A stretch of 64,000 nt of DNA from an uncultured Christensenella sp. (GTDB taxonomy: Bacteria; Bacillota; Clostridia; Christensenellales; Pumilibacteraceae): the NCBI GenBank assembly GCA_910578545.1, contig CAJTPT010000001.1, positions 439,511 to 503,510 on the forward strand, written 5' to 3'. Within the stretch, counting starts at the first letter, position 1; the number at the start of each line of letters is the position of its first letter. A program made the position numbers and the translations under genes. This document shows, piece after piece, positions 1 to 8,197 of this stretch. The notes beneath the pieces are model-generated. The model made no database searches. It had not been told where the DNA came from and saw only the letters and a program-made list of their open reading frames with translations.

Positions 1-2
1 CC

Positions 3-899
3 CCCGCCACTGCCGACGCCGCCGACTTCGGTATCGACTTCGGCGGTTACCGAACGCTGTACCGCGAAAGCATTTTTGTCGGCTACCGCTACTATGACAC
101 CGTTAATAAGCCGGTTCTTTTCCCGTTCGGGCACGGACTGTGCTATTCGGAAATATCATACGACGATATGCACGTAAAACGCACGGGCGATAACGAGTAC
201 GACGTAACCGTAACGCTGACTAACGGCTCGGCGCGCGACGCGTACGAAACCGTACAGATTTACGTTGCCGACCGCACGGGTCGGGTAATGACGCCCGAAA
301 AACAGCTCGCGGGCTACGCCAAGGTTTTTATCGAGGGCCAGTCGTCAACGACCGCGACGATACGCATTTCACGCGGCGCGTTCGAGTTTTACAACGTTAA
401 AACAAACGGCTACAGCGTGCCCGACGGCGAGTTCAAGATAATAGCCGCCGCTTCCGCAGGCGATATAAAAAAGCAGATTTCCGTCAAAGTTAACGGCGAC
501 TATACGCAGTACGCCGAGAGCGGCGCATACGCACAACCGCTTCGCGCCGACATAACCGACGACGACTTTACCGCATTGTACGGCGATACCCTTCCCGTTC
601 CTATGCAGCGCCCCCAAAAAGGTGGATTTACGCTCGACTGCTGTCTTGACGATATAAAGCACACACTCGCGGGCAAGTTTGCCGTCCGCGCGGTAAAAAA
701 ACGTGCAAAGCATACGGGCGCGGTCGGGTCGCCGTCGTACGAGTCGTTTATGCAATCGGCAATGTTTACGCCGCTGCTTTCGGTCAGTCTTATGTCGGAC
801 GGCGCAATGCCGATAACCGCGGCCAAGGGGCTTGTGGAAATGGCAAACGGTAACTTCTTTAAAGGCATAAAACTGATTTTCGGCGGGCGTAAAAAATAA
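3..899 (+). CDS. Beta-glucosidase-type glycoside hydrolase family 3, C-terminal part (partial)
   Basis: The reading frame is open from the left edge of the window, so only the last 298 residues are present. It begins inside the C-terminal catalytic-side domain of GH3 enzymes, with the typical stretch ESIFVGYRYYD followed by PVLFPFGHGLCYSEISY, which leads into the fibronectin type III-like domain (about residues 55-160: DVTVTLTNGSARDAYETVQIYV, then KQLAGYAKV). A tail of about 130 residues follows that I cannot assign. GH3 enzymes release terminal sugars from beta-linked oligosaccharides, and lack of the N-terminal barrel in the window means substrate cannot be judged. No signal peptide can be assessed. 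It lies 66 bp before the RelA/SpoT-like gene on the same strand. Confidence 0.9.
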   Translation, partial: PATADAADFGIDFGGYRTLYRESIFVGYRYYDTVNKPVLFPFGHGLCYSEISYDDMHVKRTGDNEYDVTVTLTNGSARDAYETVQIYVADRTGRVMTPEKQLAGYAKVFIEGQSSTTATIRISRGAFEFYNVKTNGYSVPDGEFKIIAAASAGDIKKQISVKVNGDYTQYAESGAYAQPLRADITDDDFTALYGDTLPVPMQRPQKGGFTLDCCLDDIKHTLAGKFAVRAVKKRAKHTGAVGSPSYESFMQSAMFTPLLSVSLMSDGAMPITAAKGLVEMANGNFFKGIKLIFGGRKK

Positions 900-965
900 C
901 CCGTCGATTTTTGGTGCGGCGTTTTTCGGAGCTATGCAAATACAACTTAAACATAAGGATACGTT

Positions 966-2261
966 ATGGCACATTTGGAAATTTTCGATTATATAGAACG
1001 CGCGGCGGCAGTGTTGGACGCAAACCTCGTCAGCTTTTCGCACGCGGCGGAAAAAATTACCGAGTTTTTGACGGCTAAGTTCGGCAATATCGACAGCGTT
1101 ATCGGCGTGACCTCACGCATAAAAACGCGCGACAGCCTTAAAGAAAAAATCTTGCGTAACAACCTTTACCGCGAAACGTCGGCGGATATACTCGTGTTTG
1201 AAATGCACGACATAATAGGCATAAAGCTCGAGTGTCGGTTTTTTAAAGACGAGGAAGATTTGTTTGAAAAAATACGCGAGCTGTTTTGCGTGGACCTCGG
1301 CGACGGAACGTTCTGTCCGACAGGTAAGAAAGTCATACGGCTCAAGCTTGGCGCCCCTCAGCCCGAATACCAAAAAAACGGCTACGCCATTTACCGCATT
1401 GACGGAATAGTTACGTACGGGGGCGAAAACTACAACTTCGAGCTGCAAATAAAGTCGCTTGTCAACAGCTTTTGGTCGGAGATCGAGCACAAGCTGATTT
1501 ACAAGAACAACCGCCTTAATCAGTTTGACAATCTCATGAAGGAAATGCTGAACTCAACGCACGAAAGCCTTTCGGGTATCGACCACCAGCTAAGCCTTAT
1601 TTTTAACAGACTGTCCGGCAACGCCATAGTCAATCAGCAGGAACAACTCAGAAACATGCTTGCGCTCGGTCTTAACGAGATGTACACGACTATCGTCCGA
1701 GCCCAAACGGGTATTTCCGTCGGCATAACAGAGTACACCGAAGCGGTAGTCGATTATCTTATTACCGCGTCGTCGTACACAAACGACATGAAGGGCGAAT
1801 CCTTTCTGCAAACCATGACGAACAAGCTTTCCGCCACCGAGTTCGGGCAAAAGGAAATCGAAGAACGCGCCAAACACATTATTTCCGATAACGACAATTA
1901 CGGCGGACTGTTTATCAGTCTTATGAAGTGGATGCGCGAAATCGACTATAACACCATTGCTATCGGCGATGTTATACACATTTCGGCAAAGCCGGAAGGA
2001 ACGTACGACGAGGTGGCAAAGATATTCCTGCGCGACATTAATAACGACTTTTATCTTAACACGTTTTTCCACATATACTTCTCGCTCGAGCGCGGCGACG
2101 ACAACCAGGACTTTACCGATTACATAAGATACTACACCGACACGATTATGTCGGGCAAAACACAAGAGCAGATTTACCGCACGCTCGCCCGCCTTTCCGA
2201 ACTGCCCGCGCACAAGCTACCGTTGCTCGACACTATCGACATGCTTAAACATATAGGATAA
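966..2261 (+). CDS. RelA/SpoT-type (p)ppGpp synthetase domain protein
   Basis: A 431-residue protein whose first 180 residues match the nucleotidyltransferase fold of alarmone synthetases. Visible are the basic loop VTSRIKTRDSLKEKILR, the strand with the metal-binding Asp (HDIIGIKLECRF) and the block ELQIKSLVNSFWSEIEHKLIYKN with the second acidic residue. These enzymes move pyrophosphate from ATP to GTP or GDP. The usual Y-R-S-x-H acceptor-nucleotide motif is replaced by GYAIYRIDGIV, so substrate or activity may differ. No hydrolase, TGS or ACT domain is seen. The remaining 250 residues are mostly helical and unrecognised. An AAGGA ribosome site sits 6 nt before the ATG. It could be a long small-alarmone-synthetase or a synthetase-like toxin. 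Confidence 0.82.
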   Translation: MAHLEIFDYIERAAAVLDANLVSFSHAAEKITEFLTAKFGNIDSVIGVTSRIKTRDSLKEKILRNNLYRETSADILVFEMHDIIGIKLECRFFKDEEDLFEKIRELFCVDLGDGTFCPTGKKVIRLKLGAPQPEYQKNGYAIYRIDGIVTYGGENYNFELQIKSLVNSFWSEIEHKLIYKNNRLNQFDNLMKEMLNSTHESLSGIDHQLSLIFNRLSGNAIVNQQEQLRNMLALGLNEMYTTIVRAQTGISVGITEYTEAVVDYLITASSYTNDMKGESFLQTMTNKLSATEFGQKEIEERAKHIISDNDNYGGLFISLMKWMREIDYNTIAIGDVIHISAKPEGTYDEVAKIFLRDINNDFYLNTFFHIYFSLERGDDNQDFTDYIRYYTDTIMSGKTQEQIYRTLARLSELPAHKLPLLDTIDMLKHIG

Positions 2262-2661
2262 TATTACAAATCGGCTATAAATCGATAATAATCAAATTAT
2301 TCTGCGGCGGATATTATATATTGGATATAACGTCGGATTATATCGAGTTCGATTGGATCGAGAAGGAATAACCCCGTGGGGATTTCCAAGCGAATTCCCC
2401 TTTTTTTGCCAACAAATTATTCCGCGAACAAAAAGGGTGCACAACCGAACAAACCGCATAAATAGTCCTTTCAACCCCTTTGTCGGCTTCGCCGACGTTT
2501 CCCCCAAGGGGGACAACAAAAAGGATAAGCGTTCAAGACTGTTTGTCCTACGAAGCCCCGCAGGTATGCTGAGCGTAGCGAAGAATCTCGCAAACACAGA
2601 GTGCGGTCGAAAATATATATGCAACCGTAATACTCGGTTTTTGCATTACCTCTTATTGGTC
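2262..2661. other. Intergenic, repeat-bearing
   Basis: No supported gene in this 400-bp gap. It holds AT-rich sequence with short TATAT runs, then a copy of a dispersed repeat (2442-2591). Open frames here on both strands are caused by the repeat and have no credible ribosome site. Confidence 0.7.
2442..2591 (+). repeat. Dispersed direct repeat, copy 1
   Basis: About 150 bp that recur almost unchanged at 3511-3655. The core reads AACCCCTTTGTCGGCTTCGC, then CGACGTTTCCCCCAAGGGGG, and ends with GAGCGTAGCGAAGAATCTC. It contains several small inverted repeats (GTCGGCTTCGCCGAC, CCCCCAAGGGGG). Related cores occur in the tandem duplication near 21.5 kb. The two copies here are direct repeats flanking a pseudogene. 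Confidence 0.85.
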
Positions 2662-3276
2662 TTACTTAACAATAAAGCAATCTTCCACTGCGTGCTTGAT
2701 TGCCGATACGCTGTTTAACAGTAGTTTTTTATTGCGGGTGTAGCTTGGCGTCACCCTTATCATTCCATTTTCCATTCGTTCTTTTTTGAACGATCCGAAA
2801 AATAACGAGTGCGGCTTTATCAAAAGAATTACGTGCGTGTCGTCGTTTTCGGGCATAAAGTAAAGCGTTTTGTCGTGATAGTGCAGATAGTCGCTAAGCG
2901 TAAGCTTGTGCTCTGCAAATATTTTCTTTACCGTTTGAACCGTTTGCGCATAGTCGGTAAAGCTTATTTTTTTGCCGCGAGGAAGTCTATCGAAAACGAA
3001 AAAGTTGATTGCCTCGTAGTGATAGTTTTCTTCTATAACGGCAAGCGCCATATACTTGCCGCCCTCTTCCCAAATAAACCCGTAATGGGAATGAACAAAA
3101 ATCGGACTGCCGTATGTTTCGCATGCTTTTTCGTACAGCTCGGCAAAGAGCTCTTACGAGCTCTGTTCCGTTATTCTGATTCTAACGCCCTTTTTTATCC
3201 CCACAAAACTACGCGCGGCAACAATCTCGTATCCGTGCTCGCCGATTATTTTTTGCGTTATTTCCGATTCCGTCAT
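2662..3276 (-). pseudogene. Unknown protein interrupted by one in-frame TAA
   Basis: One continuous minus-strand frame of about 204 codons with a single TAA at 3156-3154. The first 40 residues (MTESEITQKIIGEHGYEIVA, ending ITEQSS) start at an ATG with AGGA 8 nt upstream. After the stop the same frame continues with ELFAELYEKACETYGSPIF and runs to VEDCFIVK. Both sides read as natural protein and join without a frame change, so a point nonsense mutation is the simplest reading. I do not recognise the family. The second half is a mixed alpha/beta domain (FFVFDRLPRGKKISFTDY; HVILLIKPHSLFFGSF). A shorter product restarting at the ATG at 3051 is possible. It lies between two copies of a 150-bp direct repeat. 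Confidence 0.72.
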
Positions 3277-3694
3277 GTTTCTATCCTGTTTGTTTAATTT
3301 GAGTAAATTCATTATAACATTACACGGCTTGCAAAAATAAATTTTTGCATAGCTACCGCTTTTGTTATCCGCTAAACGCGGATAATAGCCGTACGTTGAA
3401 ATACAGCGCGAAAAAGCCATTGCAAGCAAGCTTTTTCACTTGTATTATAACAAAATAGTACCGAAAAATCAAGGTTTATACTTTGTTTATCCTACGAACA
3501 TAGAGCGTAACAACCGAACGAACCGCATAAATAGTTCTGCTTCAACCCCTTTGTCGGCTTCGCCGACGTTTCCCCCAAGGGGGACAACAAAAAGGATAAG
3601 CGTTCAAGACTGTTTGTCCTGCGAAGCCCCACAGGTATGCTAAACAACACGAAGAATCTCAAGGGCATGGTGTACAAAATTCGAGCATTAAATA
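3277..3694. other. Intergenic with second dispersed repeat copy
   Basis: Apart from the repeat at 3511-3655 nothing is supported here. Apparent open frames on both strands arise from the repeat. Confidence 0.65.
3511..3655 (+). repeat. Dispersed direct repeat, copy 2
   Basis: Same orientation and nearly the same sequence as 2442-2591, from CAACCGAACGAACCGCATAA to CGAAGAATCTC, with a few substitutions near the end. It ends 40 bp before a consensus promoter. Confidence 0.85.
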
Positions 3695-3723
3695 TTGACA
3701 AAAAATATAAAATGCTATATAAT
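3695..3723 (+). promoter_or_regulatory. Consensus sigma-A promoter, apparently leaderless
   Basis: TTGACA at 3695-3700, a 17-bp spacer, and TATAAT at 3718-3723. The first ATG lies 7 nt after the -10 box, at the expected transcription start, and no ribosome-binding site precedes it. Confidence 0.8.
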
Positions 3724-3730
3724 CTACAAA

Positions 3731-4087
3731 ATGGATATTGTTGACGCATTCATGTTTATAATAGGCTTATTTGTATTCCTTCCGATTTTCTGCGGACTGG
3801 CTTACTTGCTTGTGTCATGTATGCCCGAAAAAGCCGACGGGGCAAAAGATTTACTGCTTCGGATTATAGCGTGTTGTATCCCCGCCTTGGTGACGGGTTG
3901 TTTCTCGCTTGGATTGATTTTGCTAATTGATTTTCACTACGGCGAAGCCACCGACGTAAACGAAACCGTAGCGATCGCTTTTTCCGTTGTGGGTAGTATT
4001 TTAATAGCGGTTACACTCGTCGTCGGTGTTACAATTAAAATTCTGCAGAAAAAAAGGAAATCATTACCTTCCTATCCCGAAAAATAA
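3731..4087 (+). CDS. Small three-helix membrane protein, function unknown
   Basis: A 118-residue protein with three hydrophobic segments, about residues 5-30 (MFIIGLFVFLPIFCGLAYLL), 43-66 (IIACCIPALVTGCFSLGLIL) and 80-103 (AIAFSVVGSILIAVTLVVGV), and a basic C-terminus (KILQKKRKS). I do not recognise a family. The start is set by a perfect promoter ending 7 nt upstream. A ribosome site is missing, so translation would begin on a leaderless mRNA. No neighbour on the same strand suggests a role. It could be a small stress or envelope protein, but this is not shown by the sequence. Confidence 0.6.
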   Translation: MDIVDAFMFIIGLFVFLPIFCGLAYLLVSCMPEKADGAKDLLLRIIACCIPALVTGCFSLGLILLIDFHYGEATDVNETVAIAFSVVGSILIAVTLVVGVTIKILQKKRKSLPSYPEK

Positions 4088-4182
4088 TTCTCGTTTAAAT
4101 CAACCGCGGCTGTTTATTCCTTTGCTTATTAGAATACCGCGGTCTTCGTAGGACAAAAAACATGACACACTGCCCGACCTTT

Positions 4183-4282
4183 TGTCATTCTGAGCGTAGC
4201 GAAGAATCCCACTAACATAGAGCGCGGTCTTATAAAATCCGCACATTAGTCGATGAGATGCTTCACTTCGTTCAGCATGACA
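4183..4282. repeat. Imperfect inverted repeat pair
   Basis: GTCATTCTGAGCGTAGCGAA at 4183 and its diverged complement ending CGTTCAGCATGAC at 4282 form arms of about 25 bp. The arm type (GAGCGTAGCGAAGAATC) also ends the 2.4-kb repeat. It lies in a 307-bp gap (4088-4394) with no gene. Confidence 0.7.
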
Positions 4283-4330
4283 AATAATGATAAATGCAAT
4301 TTCGCTATATTCCTTATTTTTTTATTTTAC

Positions 4331-4366
4331 ATCAACACAAAAGTCCCAAGCGATTGCTCGGGACTT
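4331..4366 (-). terminator. Rho-independent terminator of the ribosomal operon
   Basis: On the minus strand AAGTCCC-GAGC-AATC-GCTT-GGGACTT forms a strong hairpin followed by TTTTGTGTT. It begins 28 nt after the rplQ stop codon. Confidence 0.85.
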
Positions 4367-4394
4367 AGTTGTTTTATAGTATATGATTGTGGAA

Positions 4395-4904
4395 TTACAC
4401 CAACTCGATAAGCGCTTCTTCCGCACCGTCACCGCGGCGTGCGCCAAGCTTGAGTACGCGGGTATAGCCGCCGGACGAGTTGTTGTCGCGGTTGCGTTGC
4501 GCGTAGCGAATGGCGTACACGTTGAAAATCTTTTCGATAAGCGGGTGGCGAATGTCCTTGGTGCGCTCTCTGAACGCGGGCGCGGTTTCGCCGGGCTTGC
4601 GCGTTTCGGGCGGATCGTAGACCATAGCCATTATCTTACGACGCGCGGCAAGGCGTTTTTCGCCGTCGAGTATGACTTCCACGTCAACGGGCTTGCCCTT
4701 TTTGTCGACGGTGGTTTTGACTTCCTTTTTGACGTCCAAAACCGTATCGACCGCGAGCTGGATAATGCCGTCGGCAATGCGCGAAACTTCCTTTGCGCGC
4801 GCATAGGTTGTCGTTATTTTTTCGTTCCACAAAAGCGCGGTAACCTGGCTGCGCAGGAGCGCGTCGCGCTGATCGGTAGGACGGGAAAGTTTTCTCTGTT
4901 CCAT
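4395..4904 (-). CDS. rplQ: 50S ribosomal protein L17
   Basis: L17 sits near the exit tunnel of the large subunit. The 169-residue protein opens with MEQRKLSRPTDQRDALLRSQ and ends with GGYTRVLKLGARRGDGAEEA, both diagnostic. The usual bacterial length is about 120, and the extra residues lie between about 55 and 110 (TTVDKKGKPVDVEVILDGEK and the stretch after ARRKIMAMVYDPPET). It is the last gene of the operon, 62 bp after rpoA, with AGGAG before the ATG. Confidence 0.97.
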   Translation of the reverse strand: MEQRKLSRPTDQRDALLRSQVTALLWNEKITTTYARAKEVSRIADGIIQLAVDTVLDVKKEVKTTVDKKGKPVDVEVILDGEKRLAARRKIMAMVYDPPETRKPGETAPAFRERTKDIRHPLIEKIFNVYAIRYAQRNRDNNSSGGYTRVLKLGARRGDGAEEALIELV

Positions 4905-4966
4905 GATTATTGTTCTCCTATAACAGTGTTTGCTTTAGCGTGCTGCAAAAGCGCACGGACTAAAGA

Positions 4967-5920
4967 TTAGTCTTCCGACGGTTTTAAATCGAGCCCCAAA
5001 GCGCGGAGCTTGGCAATAACTTCGTCAAGCGATTTTCTGCCGAGGTTGCGGACCTTGAGCATATCCTCTTCGGTCTTGCGCGTGAGATCTGCAACGGTGT
5101 GGATGCCTGCGCGCTTTAAGCAGTTGTAGCTTCGTACCGACAGGTCCATCTCCTCGATGTTCATTTCCAAAACCTTGGCTTGACGGTCCTCCGAGCGCGA
5201 TACGAGTATATCCATGCCGGATATGGTATCGGACAAAGCTACAAACAGCTTTACGTGATCCTCGAGCGCCTTGGCCGCAAGGCTGAGAACGTCCTTGGCG
5301 GAAAGCGAGCCGTCGGTCTTTACGTTGAGCGTGAGCTTGTCGTAGTCCATGGACTGACCGACGCGCGTGGGCTCGACGGAATAGGACGCAAACTTAACAG
5401 GCGTGAAGATGGCGTCGATCGGAATGTACCCGATGGGGCGGGACGGATCCTTAAGCTCGTCCGCCACAACATAGCCCCTGCCCTTGCCGACGTAAAGCGT
5501 CATGTCAAGCTTGGCGCCCTCGTCCAACGTGCAAATATACAGGTCGGGATTGAGCACGTCGATTTCGGGGTCGACGTCGATATCCGCGGCAGTCACGATA
5601 CCGGGCGTAGATTTTTGGATATGCAGCTCTTTGACGAGCGCTTTGTCGGTATAGTTTGCCTTGAGATTGAGCGATTTGAGATTGAGGATTATTTCTGTGA
5701 CGTCTTCTTTAACGCCCTTAACGGTCGAGAACTCGTGGTCGACGCCTTCGATCATAATGCCTATGACCGCCGCGCCGGGAAGATTGGACAACAGCACGCG
5801 TCTGAGCGCATTACCGAGGGTGTGGCCGTAACCGCGATCGAGCGGCTCGACAACAAACTTACCCGTACGGTAGCTGTCCGTTTCTTCCATGGTTATTCTC
5901 GGCATTTCGATTTCCATCAT
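4967..5920 (-). CDS. rpoA: DNA-directed RNA polymerase subunit alpha
   Basis: 317 residues with both domains of alpha. The N-terminal dimerisation domain contains VEPLDRGYGHTLGNALRRVL and LPGAAVIGIMIEGVDHEFST. The C-terminal helix-hairpin-helix domain (about 245-310) has LSVRSYNCLKRAGIHTVADL and VRNLGRKSLDEVIAKL, which binds UP elements and activators. AAGGAG lies 10 nt before the chosen ATG, and a second ATG follows directly. Placed between rpsD and rplQ as in other Firmicutes. Confidence 0.98.
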   Translation of the reverse strand: MMEIEMPRITMEETDSYRTGKFVVEPLDRGYGHTLGNALRRVLLSNLPGAAVIGIMIEGVDHEFSTVKGVKEDVTEIILNLKSLNLKANYTDKALVKELHIQKSTPGIVTAADIDVDPEIDVLNPDLYICTLDEGAKLDMTLYVGKGRGYVVADELKDPSRPIGYIPIDAIFTPVKFASYSVEPTRVGQSMDYDKLTLNVKTDGSLSAKDVLSLAAKALEDHVKLFVALSDTISGMDILVSRSEDRQAKVLEMNIEEMDLSVRSYNCLKRAGIHTVADLTRKTEEDMLKVRNLGRKSLDEVIAKLRALGLDLKPSED

Positions 5921-5937
5921 GGCCTAATTACTCCTTA

Positions 5938-6558
5938 TTACTTGGAATACAACTCGACGATAAGCTGCTCGTTGATGTTGAGGTCTATATCGTCGCGCTT
6001 CGGATTGTCTACAACTTTGCCGACAAAATTTTCGGTGTCGAACGTGACCCACTTGGGCATGACGATTTTGGCGCCGCGAAGCTCTTTGAACAACGCGTTG
6101 TCACGGCTGGTTTCGCGAACGGTGATCTCGTCGCCGAGCTTGACCTGGTACGACGGAATGTCCACACGTCTGCCGTTGACCAAAATGTGCCCGTGGTTGA
6201 CTATCTGACGGGACATCTTGCGCGACGCGCCGATACCCATGCGATAAACCACGTTATCCAAACGCTTTTCGAGCATGGCGAGCATGTTCTCGCCGGTAAC
6301 GCCCTTTTGCGCTTCCGCTCTTTCGTAGTATTCTCTGAACTGTTTTTCCAAAACGCCGTAAGCGCGCTTAACCTTTTGCTTCTCGCGAAGCTGAGTGTTG
6401 TACTCGCTGTTTTTGCGGCGCGCCATTGCGTGAGCGCCGGGGGGGACGGGGCGACGCTCCATAGCGCATTTTTTGGAAGTACAGCGCTCGCCCTTTAAGA
6501 ACAGCTTTTGTCCTTCGCGGCGGCACTGTCTGCAATCTGCACAAATATTTCTTGCCAT
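5938..6558 (-). CDS. rpsD: 30S ribosomal protein S4, zinc (C+) form
   Basis: S4 nucleates assembly of the 16S rRNA 5' domain. The 206-residue protein has the S4 RNA-binding domain (EKRLDNVVYRMGIGASRKMS, QIVNHGHILVNGRRVDIPSY). Four cysteines at positions 6, 9/12, 26 and 31 (CADCRQC, CTSKKC) match the zinc-knuckle form known from Thermus, unlike the cysteine-free B. subtilis form. The ribosome site AGGAGG lies about 13 nt from the ATG, which is rather far. The gap to rpsK holds a structured repeat. Confidence 0.97.
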   Translation of the reverse strand: MARNICADCRQCRREGQKLFLKGERCTSKKCAMERRPVPPGAHAMARRKNSEYNTQLREKQKVKRAYGVLEKQFREYYERAEAQKGVTGENMLAMLEKRLDNVVYRMGIGASRKMSRQIVNHGHILVNGRRVDIPSYQVKLGDEITVRETSRDNALFKELRGAKIVMPKWVTFDTENFVGKVVDNPKRDDIDLNINEQLIVELYSK

Positions 6559-6595
6559 AAAAACTTGTTAACCTCCTAAATTGTTGGGGGTTCGG

Positions 6596-6713
6596 GTGCG
6601 CAGTCGCGACTTAGACAAGGCAACCAAGCGGCGGCGACGGGGAGTGTAGACCCACCTACATGACCCAAGACGCCGCGACGGTTAACACCGTATAAGTCGA
6701 TGAATGCGCGCAC
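6596..6713 (+). repeat. Structured intergenic element E1 (rpsK-rpsD gap)
   Basis: Nested inverted repeats: outer arms GTGCGCA/TGCGCGCAC, inner arms CGACTTA/TAAGTCG and a central TGTAG-ACCCAC-CTACA hairpin. It shares the word ACAAGGCA and the central GTAG/CTAC hairpin with two other gaps in this operon (7646-7726 and 12096-12179), always in the same orientation. Confidence 0.7.
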
Positions 6714-6716
6714 GAA

Positions 6717-7106
6717 CTAAACTCTGCGGCGTTTGGGCGGTCTGCACCCGTTGTGCGGAATGGGTGATACGTCGTTGATCTCGGTCACCTGAAGTCCTAC
6801 GACTTCCATAGCGCGAATGGCGGACTCTCTGCCCGCACCGGGACCTTTGACAAATACCTTTACCGAACGCAAGCCGTGTTCCATTGCGCGCTTGGCGGCT
6901 TCCTCTGCGGCCATTTGCGCGGCGTACGGCGTGGACTTACGCGAGCCGCGGAATTTAAGCGCACCCGCCGAGCATGCGGCAATCGCATTGCCCTGTTCGT
7001 CCGTAACAGTCACTATCGTGTTGTTGAACGAAGCGTGAATGTGGACGCAACCCTTGTCGATATTTTTGGTTATCTTCTTTTTGGTAGAGCTCTTCTTGAC
7101 TGCCAT
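6717..7106 (-). CDS. rpsK: 30S ribosomal protein S11
   Basis: A platform protein of the small subunit that contacts mRNA and the E site. The 129 residues include ASFNNTIVTVTDEQGNAIAA, SAGALKFRGSRKSTPYAAQM and the C-terminus VSPIPHNGCRPPKRRRV, all typical. Length is standard. AGGAG lies 8 nt before the ATG; rpsM ends 3 bp upstream, so the two are surely cotranscribed. Confidence 0.98.
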   Translation of the reverse strand: MAVKKSSTKKKITKNIDKGCVHIHASFNNTIVTVTDEQGNAIAACSAGALKFRGSRKSTPYAAQMAAEEAAKRAMEHGLRSVKVFVKGPGAGRESAIRAMEVVGLQVTEINDVSPIPHNGCRPPKRRRV

Positions 7107-7109
7107 AGG

Positions 7110-7487
7110 TTATCTCTCCTTCTTCTTGCTACGTGAAACAGTGCGTTTCGGACCCTTGCGAGTACGCGCGTTCTGCTTGGTGTTCTGTCCGCGTACCGGC
7201 AGGTTTTTACGGTGCCGAACGCCACGGTAACAACCTATGTCTTTAAGGCGCTTGATGTTAAGCTCCACTTCGCGGTGAAGGTCGCCTTCCGTCTTAATAT
7301 TTTTGTCGATATAAGTACGGAGTGCGTTTTCCTGTTCGTCGGTCAAGTCTTTTACACGAACGTCGGGGCTGATGCCCGTCGCTTTAAGAATTTTGTTCGC
7401 CGTGGGACGTCCGATACCGTAGATGTAGGTAAGACCTATCTCGATACGTTTTTCCTTGGGCAAATCAATACCTGCTATTCTTGCCAC
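7110..7487 (-). CDS. rpsM: 30S ribosomal protein S13
   Basis: A head protein of the 30S subunit that touches the P-site tRNA. It opens with ARIAGIDLPKEKRIEIGLTY, has the helix-two-turn-helix IGRPTANKILKATGI and the basic tail GVRHRKNLPVRGQNTKQNA. 125 residues. The start codon is GTG, with AAGGAG 8 nt upstream. A structured repeat lies between it and rpmJ. Confidence 0.97.
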   Translation of the reverse strand: MARIAGIDLPKEKRIEIGLTYIYGIGRPTANKILKATGISPDVRVKDLTDEQENALRTYIDKNIKTEGDLHREVELNIKRLKDIGCYRGVRHRKNLPVRGQNTKQNARTRKGPKRTVSRSKKKER

Positions 7488-7645
7488 TTTTTAAACTCCT
7501 TGATGGTTTTGTAATGGATTGATATAAATAACGGTTGAAAAGCAAAGCGTGTGGAATGTCGCGCTCGGCAGCTCGCCCGACTATTTTATAAGTTGTTACT
7601 TAAAGAATGCTCAGACGCGGTTTTGGGTGCGGAGTCGCACAGGCG

Positions 7646-7726
7646 ATTTGCATGTCCGACAAGGCATCGTCCACTAAGGCGTAGCGGCGCTACGTCGAGT
7701 AGTGATAACACAGTCGGCATGTAAAT
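7646..7726 (+). repeat. Structured intergenic element E2 (rpmJ-rpsM gap)
   Basis: Inverted arms ATTTGCATGTCCGAC and GTCGGCATGTAAAT enclose ACAAGGCA and the central palindrome GTAGCGGCGCTAC followed by GTCGAG. Same family and orientation as E1 and E3. The whole gap (7488-7765) is 278 bp, unusually long inside a ribosomal operon. Confidence 0.7.
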
Positions 7727-7765
7727 GGGCAGCAAGCCGCCGCATAAGCCGCGCGGTCGCGCGAC

Positions 7766-7882
7766 CTAACCCTGGCGTTGCTTATGGCTGGGATTCTTGC
7801 TGCAAATGACCATAACTTTGCCGTGACGGCGTATGACCTTGCACTTGTCGCACATGGGTTTAACCGAAGATCTAACTTTCAT
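7766..7882 (-). CDS. rpmJ: 50S ribosomal protein L36, zinc form
   Basis: 38 codons: MKVRSSVKPMCDKCKVIRRH, then GKVMVICSKNPSHKQRQG. The C-x2-C, single C and H needed for zinc binding (C11, C14, C27, H33) are all present. One residue longer than the usual 37. AAGGAG precedes the ATG. It sits between infA and rpsM as in other Firmicutes. Confidence 0.97.
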   Translation of the reverse strand: MKVRSSVKPMCDKCKVIRRHGKVMVICSKNPSHKQRQG

Positions 7883-7900
7883 GATTTACTCCTTGTAGAT

Positions 7901-7932
<32 letters not shown>

Positions 7933-7975
7933 GTTGTTTGTAAATGGTATGGTTGTTTAGCCTACTGAGTTCTCT

Positions 7976-8197
7976 TTACGATTTACTTCTAAAAGTAATT
8001 ATACCTTTAGTAATGTCATACGGCGAAATGGCAACCTTGACGCGATCGCCCAACAACACTTTGATGTAGTTGACGCGCATCTTGCCCGCTATCGTACACA
8101 AAACAGTGGCGCCGTTATCGAGCTTGACCTTGAATTTAGTCCCCGGCAAGCATTCCTCTACGGTACCTTCCGTTTCGATATTATCACTTCTCGGCAT
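7976..8197 (-). CDS. infA: Translation initiation factor IF-1
   Basis: A 73-residue OB-fold protein that binds the 30S A site during initiation. Typical blocks are EGTVEECLPGTKFKVKLDNG, AGKMRVNYIKVLLGDRVKV and SPYDITKGIITFRSK. AGGAGG lies just before the ATG, and the start overlaps the end of the KOW-domain gene by 14 bp, implying coupling. Confidence 0.97.
   Translation of the reverse strand: MPRSDNIETEGTVEECLPGTKFKVKLDNGATVLCTIAGKMRVNYIKVLLGDRVKVAISPYDITKGIITFRSKS

Noticed and set aside
7121..7136. A parS-like half site (ACGTGAAACA) at the end of rpsM
   Set aside because: Only 11 of 16 positions match and it lies in coding sequence; likely chance.
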